Origin: Microbacteriaceae bacterium
GTDB lineage: Bacteria > Actinomycetota > Actinomycetes > Actinomycetales > Microbacteriaceae
Length of the DNA stretch: 5,145 bases
Assembly (NCBI GenBank): GCA_025463615.1
Contig: JAODAU010000035.1
Span: 1-5,145 of the forward strand
Direction of reading: 5' to 3'
Positions 1 through 5,145 of the stretch are shown here, piece by piece; position 1 is the first letter of the stretch, and every line of letters begins with the position of its first letter. Both the position numbers and the translations under genes were made by a program. The notes below the pieces were generated by a model. That model was not told the origin of the DNA and searched no databases. It was given only the letters and a program-made list of their open reading frames with translations.

Positions 1-856
1 CGGGCAGCGTGACGACGCCGTCGTGGATGCGGCCGATGAGGGTGTTCGCGATGGCGGCGGGCTCCTCGCTGATCTCCTTCGCCATGAAGCTCGACCAGCC
101 GCCCTTCTCGGCGGCGGACGCGTCCCAGGCGACCTCGAACTCGCGGGTCTCGACGGGGTTGCCGTCGAAGTCGGTGACGGTGACGGAGTCCTTGCGGATC
201 GAGACCACCTGGTCCTGGCCGATCTCCATCGCGTGGTGGGTGTGTTCCACGAACGCGGCGACGTCGCTGCCGAGGAAGTTCTCGCCCTCACCGAGGCCGA
301 TCACGAGCGGCGAGTTGCGGCGGGCGCCGACCACGAGGCCGGGCTCGTCCTGGTGCAGCACGAGCAGGGTGAAGGCGCCGTGCAGGCGGCCGACCACGTT
401 GCGCAGGGCCAACTGCAGGTCGTGGGTCTTCTGGTACTCGAGGCCCACCAGCAGCGCGGCGACCTCCGAGTCGGTCTCGCTGGTGAAGACGGTCTCCGGA
501 TGCTCGGCCAGCAGCTCGGCCTTCAGCTCGGCGAAATTCTCGATGATGCCGTTGTGGATGAGGGCGAGCCTGCCCTCATCTCCCAGGTGCGGGTGCGCGT
601 TCTGGTCGTTCGGCCCGCCGTGGGTCGCCCAGCGGGTGTGGCCGATGCCGGTGGATCCGTTCTGCAGGTTGGCCGCCTCCAGGTCGTCGACCAGCACCTG
701 CAGCTTGCCCGCGCGCTTGCGGGTGTGCATCACGCCCTCGGGGTCGATCACGGCGATGCCGGCGGAGTCGTATCCGCGGTATTCGAGGCGCTTCAGGCCC
801 CCGAGCAGCACCTCGACGCTCTGGTCACTGCCGACATATCCCACGATTCCGCACAT
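1..856 (-). CDS. glmS: Glutamine--fructose-6-phosphate aminotransferase (GlcN-6-P synthase), N-terminal part, cut by window edge
   Basis: GlmS makes glucosamine-6-phosphate from fructose-6-phosphate and glutamine in the cytoplasm, the entry step to peptidoglycan amino sugars. Reading the minus strand from ATG at 856-854 gives 285 codons without a stop, running off the left edge; full-length family members have about 610 residues. The start MCGIVGYVG places Cys2 as the N-terminal nucleophile after Met removal, which fixes this start. Class-II glutaminase motifs follow: YRGYDSAG (26-33), HTRWATHG (73-80), HNGIIEN (101-107) and SETDSE (126-131, with the Asp that binds the glutamine amino group). 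Near the right end of the visible protein, residues around [14 protein letters not shown] match the linker into the first SIS (sugar isomerase) domain, which lies mostly outside the window. The gene diverges from coaA. The glmM gene for the next pathway step is nearby. No truncation or frameshift is visible within the window. Confidence 0.97.
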   Translation of the reverse strand, partial: MCGIVGYVGSDQSVEVLLGGLKRLEYRGYDSAGIAVIDPEGVMHTRKRAGKLQVLVDDLEAANLQNGSTGIGHTRWATHGGPNDQNAHPHLGDEGRLALIHNGIIENFAELKAELLAEHPETVFTSETDSEVAALLVGLEYQKTHDLQLALRNVVGRLHGAFTLLVLHQDEPGLVVGARRNSPLVIGLGEGENFLGSDVAAFVEHTHHAMEIGQDQVVSIRKDSVTVTDFDGNPVETREFEVAWDASAAEKGGWSSFMAKEISEEPAAIANTLIGRIHDGVVTLP

Positions 857-864
857 GGACCCCG

Positions 865-870
865 ATTTTA
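865..870 (-). promoter_or_regulatory. Candidate -10 box for glmS (leaderless arrangement)
   Basis: On the minus strand the hexamer TAAAAT matches the TATAAT consensus at 5 of 6 positions in an otherwise very GC-rich spacer. Only 8 nt (857-864) separate it from the glmS ATG, so transcription would start at or within a base or two of the start codon. No convincing Shine-Dalgarno sequence lies between them (only a run of four G). No good -35 box is visible at 16-18 nt upstream. Leaderless mRNAs with this geometry are common in Actinobacteria. The alternative is TAACGT one step upstream (871-876), which would give a leader of only a few bases. Confidence 0.55.
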
Positions 871-890
871 CGTTACGAACCCGGGGGCGC

Positions 891-904
891 CGGCCGACGG
901 GCCG
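891..904. repeat. Short inverted repeat in the glmS-coaA divergent spacer
   Basis: CGGCC (891-895) and GGCCG (900-904) form a perfect 5-bp inverted repeat around GACG. It sits centrally in the 79-bp divergent spacer, about 20 bp behind each candidate -10 box, where an operator acting on both genes could lie. In GC-rich DNA a 5-bp repeat arises readily by chance, so this is only a marker for inspection. Confidence 0.2.
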
Positions 905-920
905 CAACGCGACTACCCGG

Positions 921-933
921 TACCCTTGGAGGT
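921..933 (+). promoter_or_regulatory. coaA start region: SD-like GGAGGT and overlapping -10-like TACCCT
   Basis: GGAGGT at 928-933 is a strong anti-SD match but leaves only 2 nt before the ATG at 936, closer than the usual 5-9 nt. TACCCT at 921-926 fits the TANNNT form of actinobacterial -10 boxes and ends 9 nt before the ATG, which would give a leaderless or nearly leaderless transcript lacking most of the SD. The two readings exclude each other in large part. No clear -35 box is seen 17 nt upstream. The SD supports 936 as the translation start. Confidence 0.4.
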
Positions 934-935
934 CT

Positions 936-1895
936 ATGGCCGACCACAGCTCAGGGCACACCGCGAACGGCGGCCACGCGACCCCGTTCGTGGAGATCGC
1001 CCGATCCGACTGGGCCGCCCTGGCGCCCTCGACGCCCCTCCCGCTGACGCCCACCGAGATCGTGGAGCTGCGCGGGCTCGGCGACCGGCTCGACCTGCGC
1101 GAGGTGAGCGAGGTCTACCTGCCGCTCTCCCGGCTGATCAGCCTGTACGCCGTCGGCGCCCGGCAGCTGCAGCACGACACCAACGCGTTCCTCGGTCGGC
1201 CCTCGCCCGGCACAACCTTCGTGATCGGCGTCGCCGGCTCGGTCGCCGTGGGCAAGTCGACCATCGCGCGCCTGCTGCGCGAGCTTCTGTCGCGCTGGGA
1301 GGACACCCCGCGGGTGGAGCTGATCACCACCGACGGCTTCCTCTACCCGAACGCCGAGCTCGAGCGGCGCGGCATCATGGATCGCAAGGGCTTCCCCGAG
1401 TCGTACGACCGGCGGGCGCTGCTGCGGTTCGTCACGATGGTGAAGAGCGGGGCATCCGAGGTGCGCGCTCCCTTTTACTCGCACCTCAGTTACGACATCG
1501 TGCGGGACGCCGAGATCGTGGTGCGGCGCCCGGACATCCTCATCGTCGAGGGCCTCAACGTTCTGCAGCCGCCCGAGCCGGGCCACGGTCTGGCGGTGAG
1601 CGACCTCTTCGACTTCACCGTCTACGTGGATGCCAGGACCACCGACATCGCGGCCTGGTACGAGGAGCGCTTCCTCAAGCTCCGCGAGGGCGCGTTCGCC
1701 AACCCGCAGAGCTACTTCCACCGCTTCGCGTCGCTCAGCCTCGACGAGGCGCGCCAGCTCGCCCACGGGTTCTGGTCGCAGATCAACGAGCCGAACCTCA
1801 TCCAGAACGTGCTGCCGACCCGCTCGCGCGCCGACCTGGTGCTGCGCAAGGATGCCGACCACACGGTCTCGAGCGTGCTGCTCCGCAAGATCTGA
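936..1895 (+). CDS. coaA: Type I pantothenate kinase
   Basis: CoaA phosphorylates pantothenate with ATP to 4'-phosphopantothenate, the first and usually rate-controlling step of coenzyme A synthesis. The 319-residue product matches the length of E. coli CoaA (316) and its landmarks in order: W-A-L near the N-terminus, [12 protein letters not shown], the P-loop GSVAVGKS (101-108, Lys107), ITTDGF (130-135), KGFPESYD (151-158), YSHLSYD (181-187), [11 protein letters not shown] (200-210), then [17 protein letters not shown] and LPTR close to the C-terminus. ATG 936 is chosen because of GGAGGT just upstream and because the family has only a short N-terminal tail before the PFVEI-like segment. The frame stays open far upstream through DNA antisense to glmS, including an ATG at 855, so automated start calls may be too long. 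The gene is alone on the plus strand, divergent from glmS and convergent with glmM. Type II and III pantothenate kinases lack this P-loop layout. Confidence 0.97.
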   Translation: MADHSSGHTANGGHATPFVEIARSDWAALAPSTPLPLTPTEIVELRGLGDRLDLREVSEVYLPLSRLISLYAVGARQLQHDTNAFLGRPSPGTTFVIGVAGSVAVGKSTIARLLRELLSRWEDTPRVELITTDGFLYPNAELERRGIMDRKGFPESYDRRALLRFVTMVKSGASEVRAPFYSHLSYDIVRDAEIVVRRPDILIVEGLNVLQPPEPGHGLAVSDLFDFTVYVDARTTDIAAWYEERFLKLREGAFANPQSYFHRFASLSLDEARQLAHGFWSQINEPNLIQNVLPTRSRADLVLRKDADHTVSSVLLRKI

Positions 1896-1913
1896 CGGAG
1901 GCTAGACCGTCAG
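1892..1913. terminator. Putative bidirectional hairpin terminator shared by coaA and glmM
   Basis: CTGACGG (1892-1898) and CCGTCAG (1907-1913) form a perfect 7-bp stem around an 8-nt loop, with a possible eighth T-G pair outside. The coaA stop codon (1893-1895) is inside the left arm and the glmM stop (1902-1904) is in the loop, so one element covers both 3' ends. Neither strand has a run of T after the stem; the minus strand has only a short TCTT. It would therefore be a U-tract-poor hairpin, a form often predicted in high-GC actinobacteria. Confidence 0.6.
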
Positions 1914-3263
1914 GCGCTCGCGCACCACGGCGGCCAGGGACTCGGCCACCTCCTGCGCGTCGGCCTCGCTCGCGGCCTCGACCATCACGCGCACCAGCGG
2001 CTCGGTGCCCGAGGGCCGCAACAGCACGCGGCCGGTCGAGCCGAGCTGCGCCTCCGCGAGGGCCACGGATGCCGCGATCACGTCGTCGAAGCGCAGGCGG
2101 TGGTGGTCGACCCCGCGCACGTTGATCATCACCTGGGGGAACACCGTCATCACCGAGGCGAGCTCGGCGAGCGTCTTGCCGGTGCGCGCCATCTCGGCCA
2201 CGAGCTGCAGGCCGGTGAGGATGCCGTCGCCGGTGGTCGCGAACTCCGTCATGATCACGTGCCCGGACTGCTCGCCGCCGAGGCTGAGCCCGCGCTCGTT
2301 GAGCGTCTCCAGCACGTAGCGGTCGCCGACTGCGGTCTGCAGCAGTGTGATGCCGTGCTCCGCCATGGCCACGCGCAGGCCGAGGTTGCTCATCACGGTC
2401 GCCACGAGGGTGTTCTCGTGCAGCAGCCCGCGCTCCTTCATGGAGAGGGCGAGCACCGCCATGATCTGGTCGCCGTCGACGATGCGACCGAGGTGGTCCA
2501 CCGCGAGGCAGCGGTCGGCGTCGCCGTCGTGCGCGATGCCGATGTCGGCGCCGGCCTCGAGGACGGCCTTCGAGAGCACGTCGAGGTGGGTCGAGCCGAC
2601 CCCGTCGTTGATGTTGTATCCGTCGGGCTCCGCGCCGATCAGGGTGACGCGGGCGCCGGCATCCGTGAACACCTCGGGTGAGATGCCGGAGGCCGCGCCG
2701 TTCGCGCAGTCGAGCACGACGTGGATGCCGTCCAGGCGGTTCGGCAGCGTCGACAGCAGGTGCACGACATACCGGTCCTCGGCGTCGGCGAACCGGCGGA
2801 TGCGGCCCACCTCCACGCCGGTCGGCGCGAGCTTGCGCTCTCCCAGGGCGGCCTCGATGCGGTCCTCGACCTCATCCGGGAGCTTGGTGCCCTTGACCGC
2901 GAAGAACTTGATGCCGTTGTCGGGCGCCGGGTTGTGCGAGGCCGAGATCATGACGCCGAAGTCTGCGTCGAAGTCGTCGACCAGGAACGCGAGCGCCGGC
3001 GTGGGGATGACCCCCGCGTCGTAGATGTCCACGCCCGAGCTGGCCAGCCCCGCCGCCACGGCGGCGCCGATGAACTCGCCCGAGACCCGGGGGTCGCGCG
3101 CGATCACGGCGATGGGTCGCCGGCCGGACGCGCGGCGTCCGTCTGCCATGCGGCCCTTGCCGAGCACGACCGCGGCCGCCTGGGACAGGCCGAGCGCGAG
3201 CTCGACAGTCAGGCTCTCGTTCGCGAGCCCGCGGACACCGTCGGTGCCGAACAGCCTAGGCAT
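1902..3263 (-). CDS. glmM: Phosphoglucosamine mutase
   Basis: GlmM interconverts glucosamine-6-phosphate and glucosamine-1-phosphate, the second step from fructose-6-phosphate to UDP-GlcNAc. The product has 453 residues, normal for the family, and all four alpha-D-phosphohexomutase signatures are present. [12 protein letters not shown] opens the protein and is characteristic of GlmM rather than phosphomannomutase. The active-site loop ISASHNP (106-112) carries the phosphoserine as Ser109. The Mg-binding loop is DGDADR (246-251), the sugar-specificity loop is GEQSGH (330-335), and the phosphate-binding loop is [11 protein letters not shown] (416-426). ATG 3263 is fixed by the FGTDGVRG alignment, although upstream there is only a weak GGGTCGGG rather than a true Shine-Dalgarno sequence. 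The rpsI stop is 21 bp upstream, so co-transcription with rplM-rpsI and dependence on translation arriving from rpsI are plausible (inference). GlmM needs phosphorylation of the serine to be active. The gene ends 6 bp from convergent coaA. Confidence 0.98.
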   Translation of the reverse strand: MPRLFGTDGVRGLANESLTVELALGLSQAAAVVLGKGRMADGRRASGRRPIAVIARDPRVSGEFIGAAVAAGLASSGVDIYDAGVIPTPALAFLVDDFDADFGVMISASHNPAPDNGIKFFAVKGTKLPDEVEDRIEAALGERKLAPTGVEVGRIRRFADAEDRYVVHLLSTLPNRLDGIHVVLDCANGAASGISPEVFTDAGARVTLIGAEPDGYNINDGVGSTHLDVLSKAVLEAGADIGIAHDGDADRCLAVDHLGRIVDGDQIMAVLALSMKERGLLHENTLVATVMSNLGLRVAMAEHGITLLQTAVGDRYVLETLNERGLSLGGEQSGHVIMTEFATTGDGILTGLQLVAEMARTGKTLAELASVMTVFPQVMINVRGVDHHRLRFDDVIAASVALAEAQLGSTGRVLLRPSGTEPLVRVMVEAASEADAQEVAESLAAVVRERLTV

Positions 3264-3284
3264 GCAAGCCCGACCCGATGCGCG

Positions 3285-3782
3285 TTAGCGCTTCGAGAAC
3301 TGCGACGCCTTGCGGGCCTTCTTGAGACCGGCCTTCTTGCGCTCGATGACGCGGGCGTCACGAGTGAGGAAGCCCGACTTCTTGAGGGCGGCACGGTTGT
3401 TCTCACGGTCGATCTCGTTCAGCGAGCGAGCGATCGCGAGGCGGAGCGCGCCGGCCTGGCCGGAGGGGCCACCGCCGGTGATCTTGGCCGTGACGTCGTA
3501 GCTGCCGAGCAGGTCGAGCACCTTGAACGGGTCGTTGATCAGCTGCTGGTGCAGCTTGTTGGGGAAGTAGTCGGCGAGCTCACGGCCGTTGACCGTGATG
3601 GTGCCGGAGCCGGGCACGAGGCGCGCGCGGGCGATGGCCTGCTTGCGACGGCCGACGGCTGCGCCGGGGACGTTGAGCACCGCGCGGGGCGCCTTGGGGG
3701 CGGCATCCGGGGTGGTCTCGGTCGTGTAGGACTCGAGGGCCGTCTCGGCCTCGGTGTCGATGGAGTCTTCGATCTTCGCCAT
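3285..3782 (-). CDS. rpsI: 30S ribosomal protein S9 (uS9)
   Basis: uS9 is a small-subunit head protein whose C-terminal tail reaches the P-site tRNA. The 165-residue product has the conserved core: [12 protein letters not shown] (44-55), [10 protein letters not shown] (65-74), the S9 signature [19 protein letters not shown] (103-121) and a basic C-terminus ending in SKR, the tail that contacts tRNA. The first 40 or so residues are an acidic, Thr/Ala/Pro-rich extension absent from the roughly 130-residue E. coli protein; extensions like this are usual in actinobacterial uS9. ATG 3782 is supported by the MAKIED start and an AAGGA site upstream. The gene lies 32 bp after rplM, the conserved bacterial pairing, and 21 bp before glmM, forming one likely operon. 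Confidence 0.98.
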   Translation of the reverse strand: MAKIEDSIDTEAETALESYTTETTPDAAPKAPRAVLNVPGAAVGRRKQAIARARLVPGSGTITVNGRELADYFPNKLHQQLINDPFKVLDLLGSYDVTAKITGGGPSGQAGALRLAIARSLNEIDRENNRAALKKSGFLTRDARVIERKKAGLKKARKASQFSKR

Positions 3783-3793
3783 GGTGTGCGGAA

Positions 3794-3798
3794 TCCTT
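3794..3798 (-). promoter_or_regulatory. Ribosome binding site of rpsI
   Basis: AAGGA on the minus strand lies in the rplM-rpsI gap, 11 nt before the ATG at 3782. The spacing is at the long end of normal. It is the only purine-rich site in the 32-bp gap and supports the chosen start. Confidence 0.6.
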
Positions 3799-3814
3799 AT
3801 TGTGTCTCGCCGCG

Positions 3815-4261
3815 CTACTGCGCGACCTGGCCGAGGGTGTAGGTCTTGGGCTGCTGTGCAGCGTGGGGGTGCTCGGCGCCTGCGTAGACCATGAGCTTGG
3901 TGAGCTGGGCACGACCGATGGAGTTCTTGGGGAGCATGCCGCGGACGGCCTTCTCGACCGCGCGGGTCGGGTGCTTCTCGAGCATCTCCTCGTAGGTGGT
4001 CGCCGACAGCCCGCCCGGGTAACCCGAGTGGCGGTAGGCCAGCTTCTTCGTGAGCTTGGCGCCGGTGAGGGCCACCTTCTCGGCGTTGATGATGATGACG
4101 AAGTCACCCATGTCCATGTGCGGAGCGAAGGTGGGCTTGTGCTTGCCGCGGAGGAGCGTGGCAGCGTGGCTGGCCAGGCGTCCGAGGACGATGTCGGTCG
4201 CGTCGATGATCAGCCACTCGCGCTGGACATCGTCGGGCTTCGGGGAAAAGGTGCGCGTCAC
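3815..4261 (-). CDS. rplM: 50S ribosomal protein L13 (uL13)
   Basis: uL13 is an early-assembling large-subunit protein that binds 23S rRNA. The 148-residue product is of typical length and has the core [18 protein letters not shown] (14-31), [20 protein letters not shown] (36-55), [10 protein letters not shown] (58-67), the Y-R-H-S-G-Y-P-G-G segment (76-84) and the L13 signature [15 protein letters not shown] (106-120), then [13 protein letters not shown]. The start is GTG at 4261-4259; an in-frame TAA at 4277-4279 (minus strand) leaves room for no longer start, and the [13 protein letters not shown] beginning fits actinobacterial homologues. Only a poor SD (AAGAAAG) precedes the GTG, which together with the upstream leader leaves room for translational control. 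It is the first gene of the rplM-rpsI-glmM run. In E. coli, uL13 represses its own operon through the leader; nothing here proves the same. Confidence 0.98.
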   Translation of the reverse strand: MTRTFSPKPDDVQREWLIIDATDIVLGRLASHAATLLRGKHKPTFAPHMDMGDFVIIINAEKVALTGAKLTKKLAYRHSGYPGGLSATTYEEMLEKHPTRAVEKAVRGMLPKNSIGRAQLTKLMVYAGAEHPHAAQQPKTYTLGQVAQ

Positions 4262-4399
4262 AGTACTGCTGCTTTCTTAGTCGAAATGAGGCGTTCGTGA
4301 ATCCCACTCCGATGGGTGTTCGATTCGGGATCCGAAAGGAACGCTGCCGGTGGAGGGCTCAAGTTCGGGTGCTGTGCAAAGCGGCGCAGACACCAAGGG
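4262..4399 (-). promoter_or_regulatory. rplM 5' leader with candidate hairpins
   Basis: This 138-bp stretch between truA and rplM has no coding potential I can support. Read on the minus strand it can form a stem near the predicted 5' end: GGTG, bulged T, CTG at 4394-4387 pairing with CAGCACC at 4374-4368. Further on are two mutually exclusive options. One is a 5-bp hairpin TTCGG/CCGAA with a 3-nt loop (4336-4324). The other is a 7-bp stem GGATCCC (4333-4327) with GGGATTC (4305-4299), including one G-U pair, around a 21-nt loop. A small CCCA/TGGG hairpin fits inside that loop. Alternative folds ahead of a ribosomal-protein gene with a weak SD suggest autoregulation, but no covariation can be seen from one sequence. 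I do not recognise a known Rfam leader. Confidence 0.4.
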
Positions 4400-5145
4400 T
4401 CAAGAATAGTCGGGTTTCGGGGGTTCGGTCAAACTCGGTCGGCGGGCGCGGGTCTGCTCGGCGCGCAGTGCGAGTTCCGTGTCATCCGGGTAGCCGACCT
4501 GCATGAGCGTGAGGCCGCGGGCCGGCGCCACCTTGAACTCGCTGGTGCGCTGCAGCTCGTCGAGCAACACGACGAGGGCGCCGGGATCCAGCTTGCCCTC
4601 CCCCACCGCCACGCTGGCTCCCACCAGCGCGCGCACCATGCTGTGGCAGAAGGCGTCGGCGCGCACCTCGGCGACGAGCACGCCGTCGTCGCGCCTGCTC
4701 CAGCGGAAGTCCTGCAGGGTGCGGATGGTCGTCGCCCCGTCGCGGGGCTTGCAGTAGCTCGCCCAGTCGTGCAGGCCGACGAGGGCGGATGCCGCCGCGT
4801 CCATCGCATCGACGTCGAGCTCGGCCGGGTACCAGAGCGTCTGATTGCGCTCGAGCGGGTTGCGCGGCGCGAGCGCGTCGGCCACCCGGTACTCGTAGCG
4901 ACGCCAGATCGCGGAGAAGCGCGCGTCGAAACCCTCGGGCGCGCGGCCCACCCGCGAGACGTAGACGTCGGATTCCAGGCCGGCGATTCCGTTGAGCCTG
5001 CGCTGCAGGGCCGCGGTGGCCTCCGCCGCGGGTCGGTTGTTGCGCGGGCGCTCGAGGCTCGCTAGCTGGTCGGCGGTGAGGTCGAGGTGGGCCACCTGGC
5101 CGAGGGCGTGCACGCCGGCATCCGTGCGCCCCGCCACCGTGAGGG
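4400..5145 (-). CDS. truA: tRNA pseudouridine synthase A (tRNA pseudouridine(38-40) synthase), 5' end beyond window
   Basis: TruA isomerises uridines 38, 39 and 40 in the anticodon arm of many tRNAs to pseudouridine. About 247 codons are visible, ending at TGA 4402-4400; the frame is open at the right edge, so the first roughly 50 residues are missing. The catalytic motif AGRTDAGVHALGQ is near the edge, with the nucleophilic Asp encoded at 5122-5120. Other family marks are FDARFSAIWRRYEYRV, CKPRDGATTIRTL, the RADAFCHSMVRALVG segment, and PARGLTLMQVGYP near the end. A GTG at 5137 resembles a start but lies immediately before the catalytic motif and is an internal Val codon. A basic, Pro-rich tail (RRPSLTEPPKPDYS) follows the core, and the operon promoter candidate for rplM is embedded in it. 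Ribosomal genes downstream on the same strand make partial read-through co-expression possible. Confidence 0.96.
   Translation of the reverse strand, partial: LTVAGRTDAGVHALGQVAHLDLTADQLASLERPRNNRPAAEATAALQRRLNGIAGLESDVYVSRVGRAPEGFDARFSAIWRRYEYRVADALAPRNPLERNQTLWYPAELDVDAMDAAASALVGLHDWASYCKPRDGATTIRTLQDFRWSRRDDGVLVAEVRADAFCHSMVRALVGASVAVGEGKLDPGALVVLLDELQRTSEFKVAPARGLTLMQVGYPDDTELALRAEQTRARRPSLTEPPKPDYS
4403..4432 (-). promoter_or_regulatory. Candidate promoter of the rplM-rpsI-glmM operon, inside the truA 3' end
   Basis: On the minus strand, TTGACC (4432-4427) and TATTCT (4408-4403) are spaced by 18 nt, matching the SigA-type consensus at 5 of 6 and 4 of 6 positions. Transcription would start near 4396, just past the truA stop, giving a leader of about 135 nt before rplM. 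The whole promoter lies in the last codons of truA. Confidence 0.5.

Noticed and set aside
857..935. A glmS ribozyme or riboswitch upstream of glmS
   Set aside because: The whole spacer is 79 bp, is shared with coaA, and the best promoter leaves no leader; there is no space for the roughly 150-nt ribozyme known from Firmicutes.
951..1862. Minus-strand open frame of 303 codons opposite coaA
   Set aside because: It is fully antisense to coaA, which has all the type I pantothenate kinase motifs; no motif or SD supports the antisense frame.
9..2125. Very long open plus-strand frames opposite glmS, one of them in frame with coaA (9-1895) and another running to 2125
   Set aside because: They are antisense or out-of-frame shadows of glmS and coaA in GC-rich DNA; their sequences are Arg/Pro/Ala or Val/Asp/Gly-rich with no family motif. 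Only the part from 936 in the coaA frame is a real protein.
2721..3842. Plus-strand open frame of 373 codons opposite glmM and rpsI
   Set aside because: It covers parts of two certain genes on the other strand, with a low-complexity Val/Asp/Arg/Gly composition typical of antisense frames.
4318..4326. GTTCGATTC on the plus strand resembles a tRNA T-loop
   Set aside because: The flanking bases do not form a T-stem (GGGTG against CGGGA) and no acceptor, D or anticodon arm is found around it.
4375..4403. Second possible promoter, TTGACC with 17-nt spacing to TTTGCA
   Set aside because: The -10 box lacks the TANNNT pattern; the upstream TTGACC/TATTCT pair is better.
5135..5137. GTG as the truA start
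   Set aside because: It is followed directly by the catalytic AGRTDAGVH motif, which normally lies about 50 residues into the protein; the frame is open to the window edge.
1..5145. A novel defence, mobile or biosynthetic system
   Set aside because: All coding space is taken by six recognised housekeeping genes and the largest non-coding stretch is 138 bp; no transposase, integrase, direct-repeat boundary or compositional shift is visible.

Overview
The window is high-GC DNA made of tightly packed housekeeping genes. The protein sequences, the acidic N-terminal extension on ribosomal protein uS9 and the gene order all point to an actinobacterium. The detail (coaA placed between glmM and glmS, and the style of the uL13 and uS9 termini) most resembles Microbacteriaceae; that family call is from memory of the family, not from a search. 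There are six protein genes, two of them cut by the window edges. I see no RNA gene, insertion sequence, phage gene, CRISPR array or foreign-looking island.

Layout, left to right. Positions 1-856 (minus) hold the N-terminal half of glmS, which continues beyond the left edge. A 79-bp divergent spacer (857-935) separates it from coaA (936-1895, plus). coaA converges on glmM (1902-3263, minus) with only 6 bp between the stop codons; a perfect 7-bp inverted repeat spans this junction and probably ends transcription from both sides. glmM is the last gene of a minus-strand run rplM (3815-4261), rpsI (3285-3782), glmM, with gaps of 32 and 21 bp. Upstream of rplM is a non-coding stretch of 138 bp (4262-4399). 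It holds a likely leader RNA, and the best promoter candidate for it lies inside the 3' end of truA (4400-5145, minus, 5' end beyond the right edge).

Functionally, GlmS and GlmM are two successive steps of UDP-N-acetylglucosamine synthesis: fructose-6-phosphate to glucosamine-6-phosphate, then to glucosamine-1-phosphate. CoaA starts coenzyme A synthesis, and acetyl-CoA is the acetyl donor for the next step of the same wall-precursor pathway (GlmU, not in this window). rplM, rpsI and truA belong to translation. The window therefore joins ribosome production, tRNA modification and cell-wall precursor supply.

I found no undescribed system. The points worth a second look are regulatory or compositional: a near-consensus -10 box only 8 nt from the glmS start (leaderless mRNA candidate), a similar but conflicting arrangement at coaA, the shared hairpin at the coaA/glmM ends, a possible structured rplM leader, and a 7-mer (GGATGCC or its complement) that occurs ten times and draws in otherwise rare codons.
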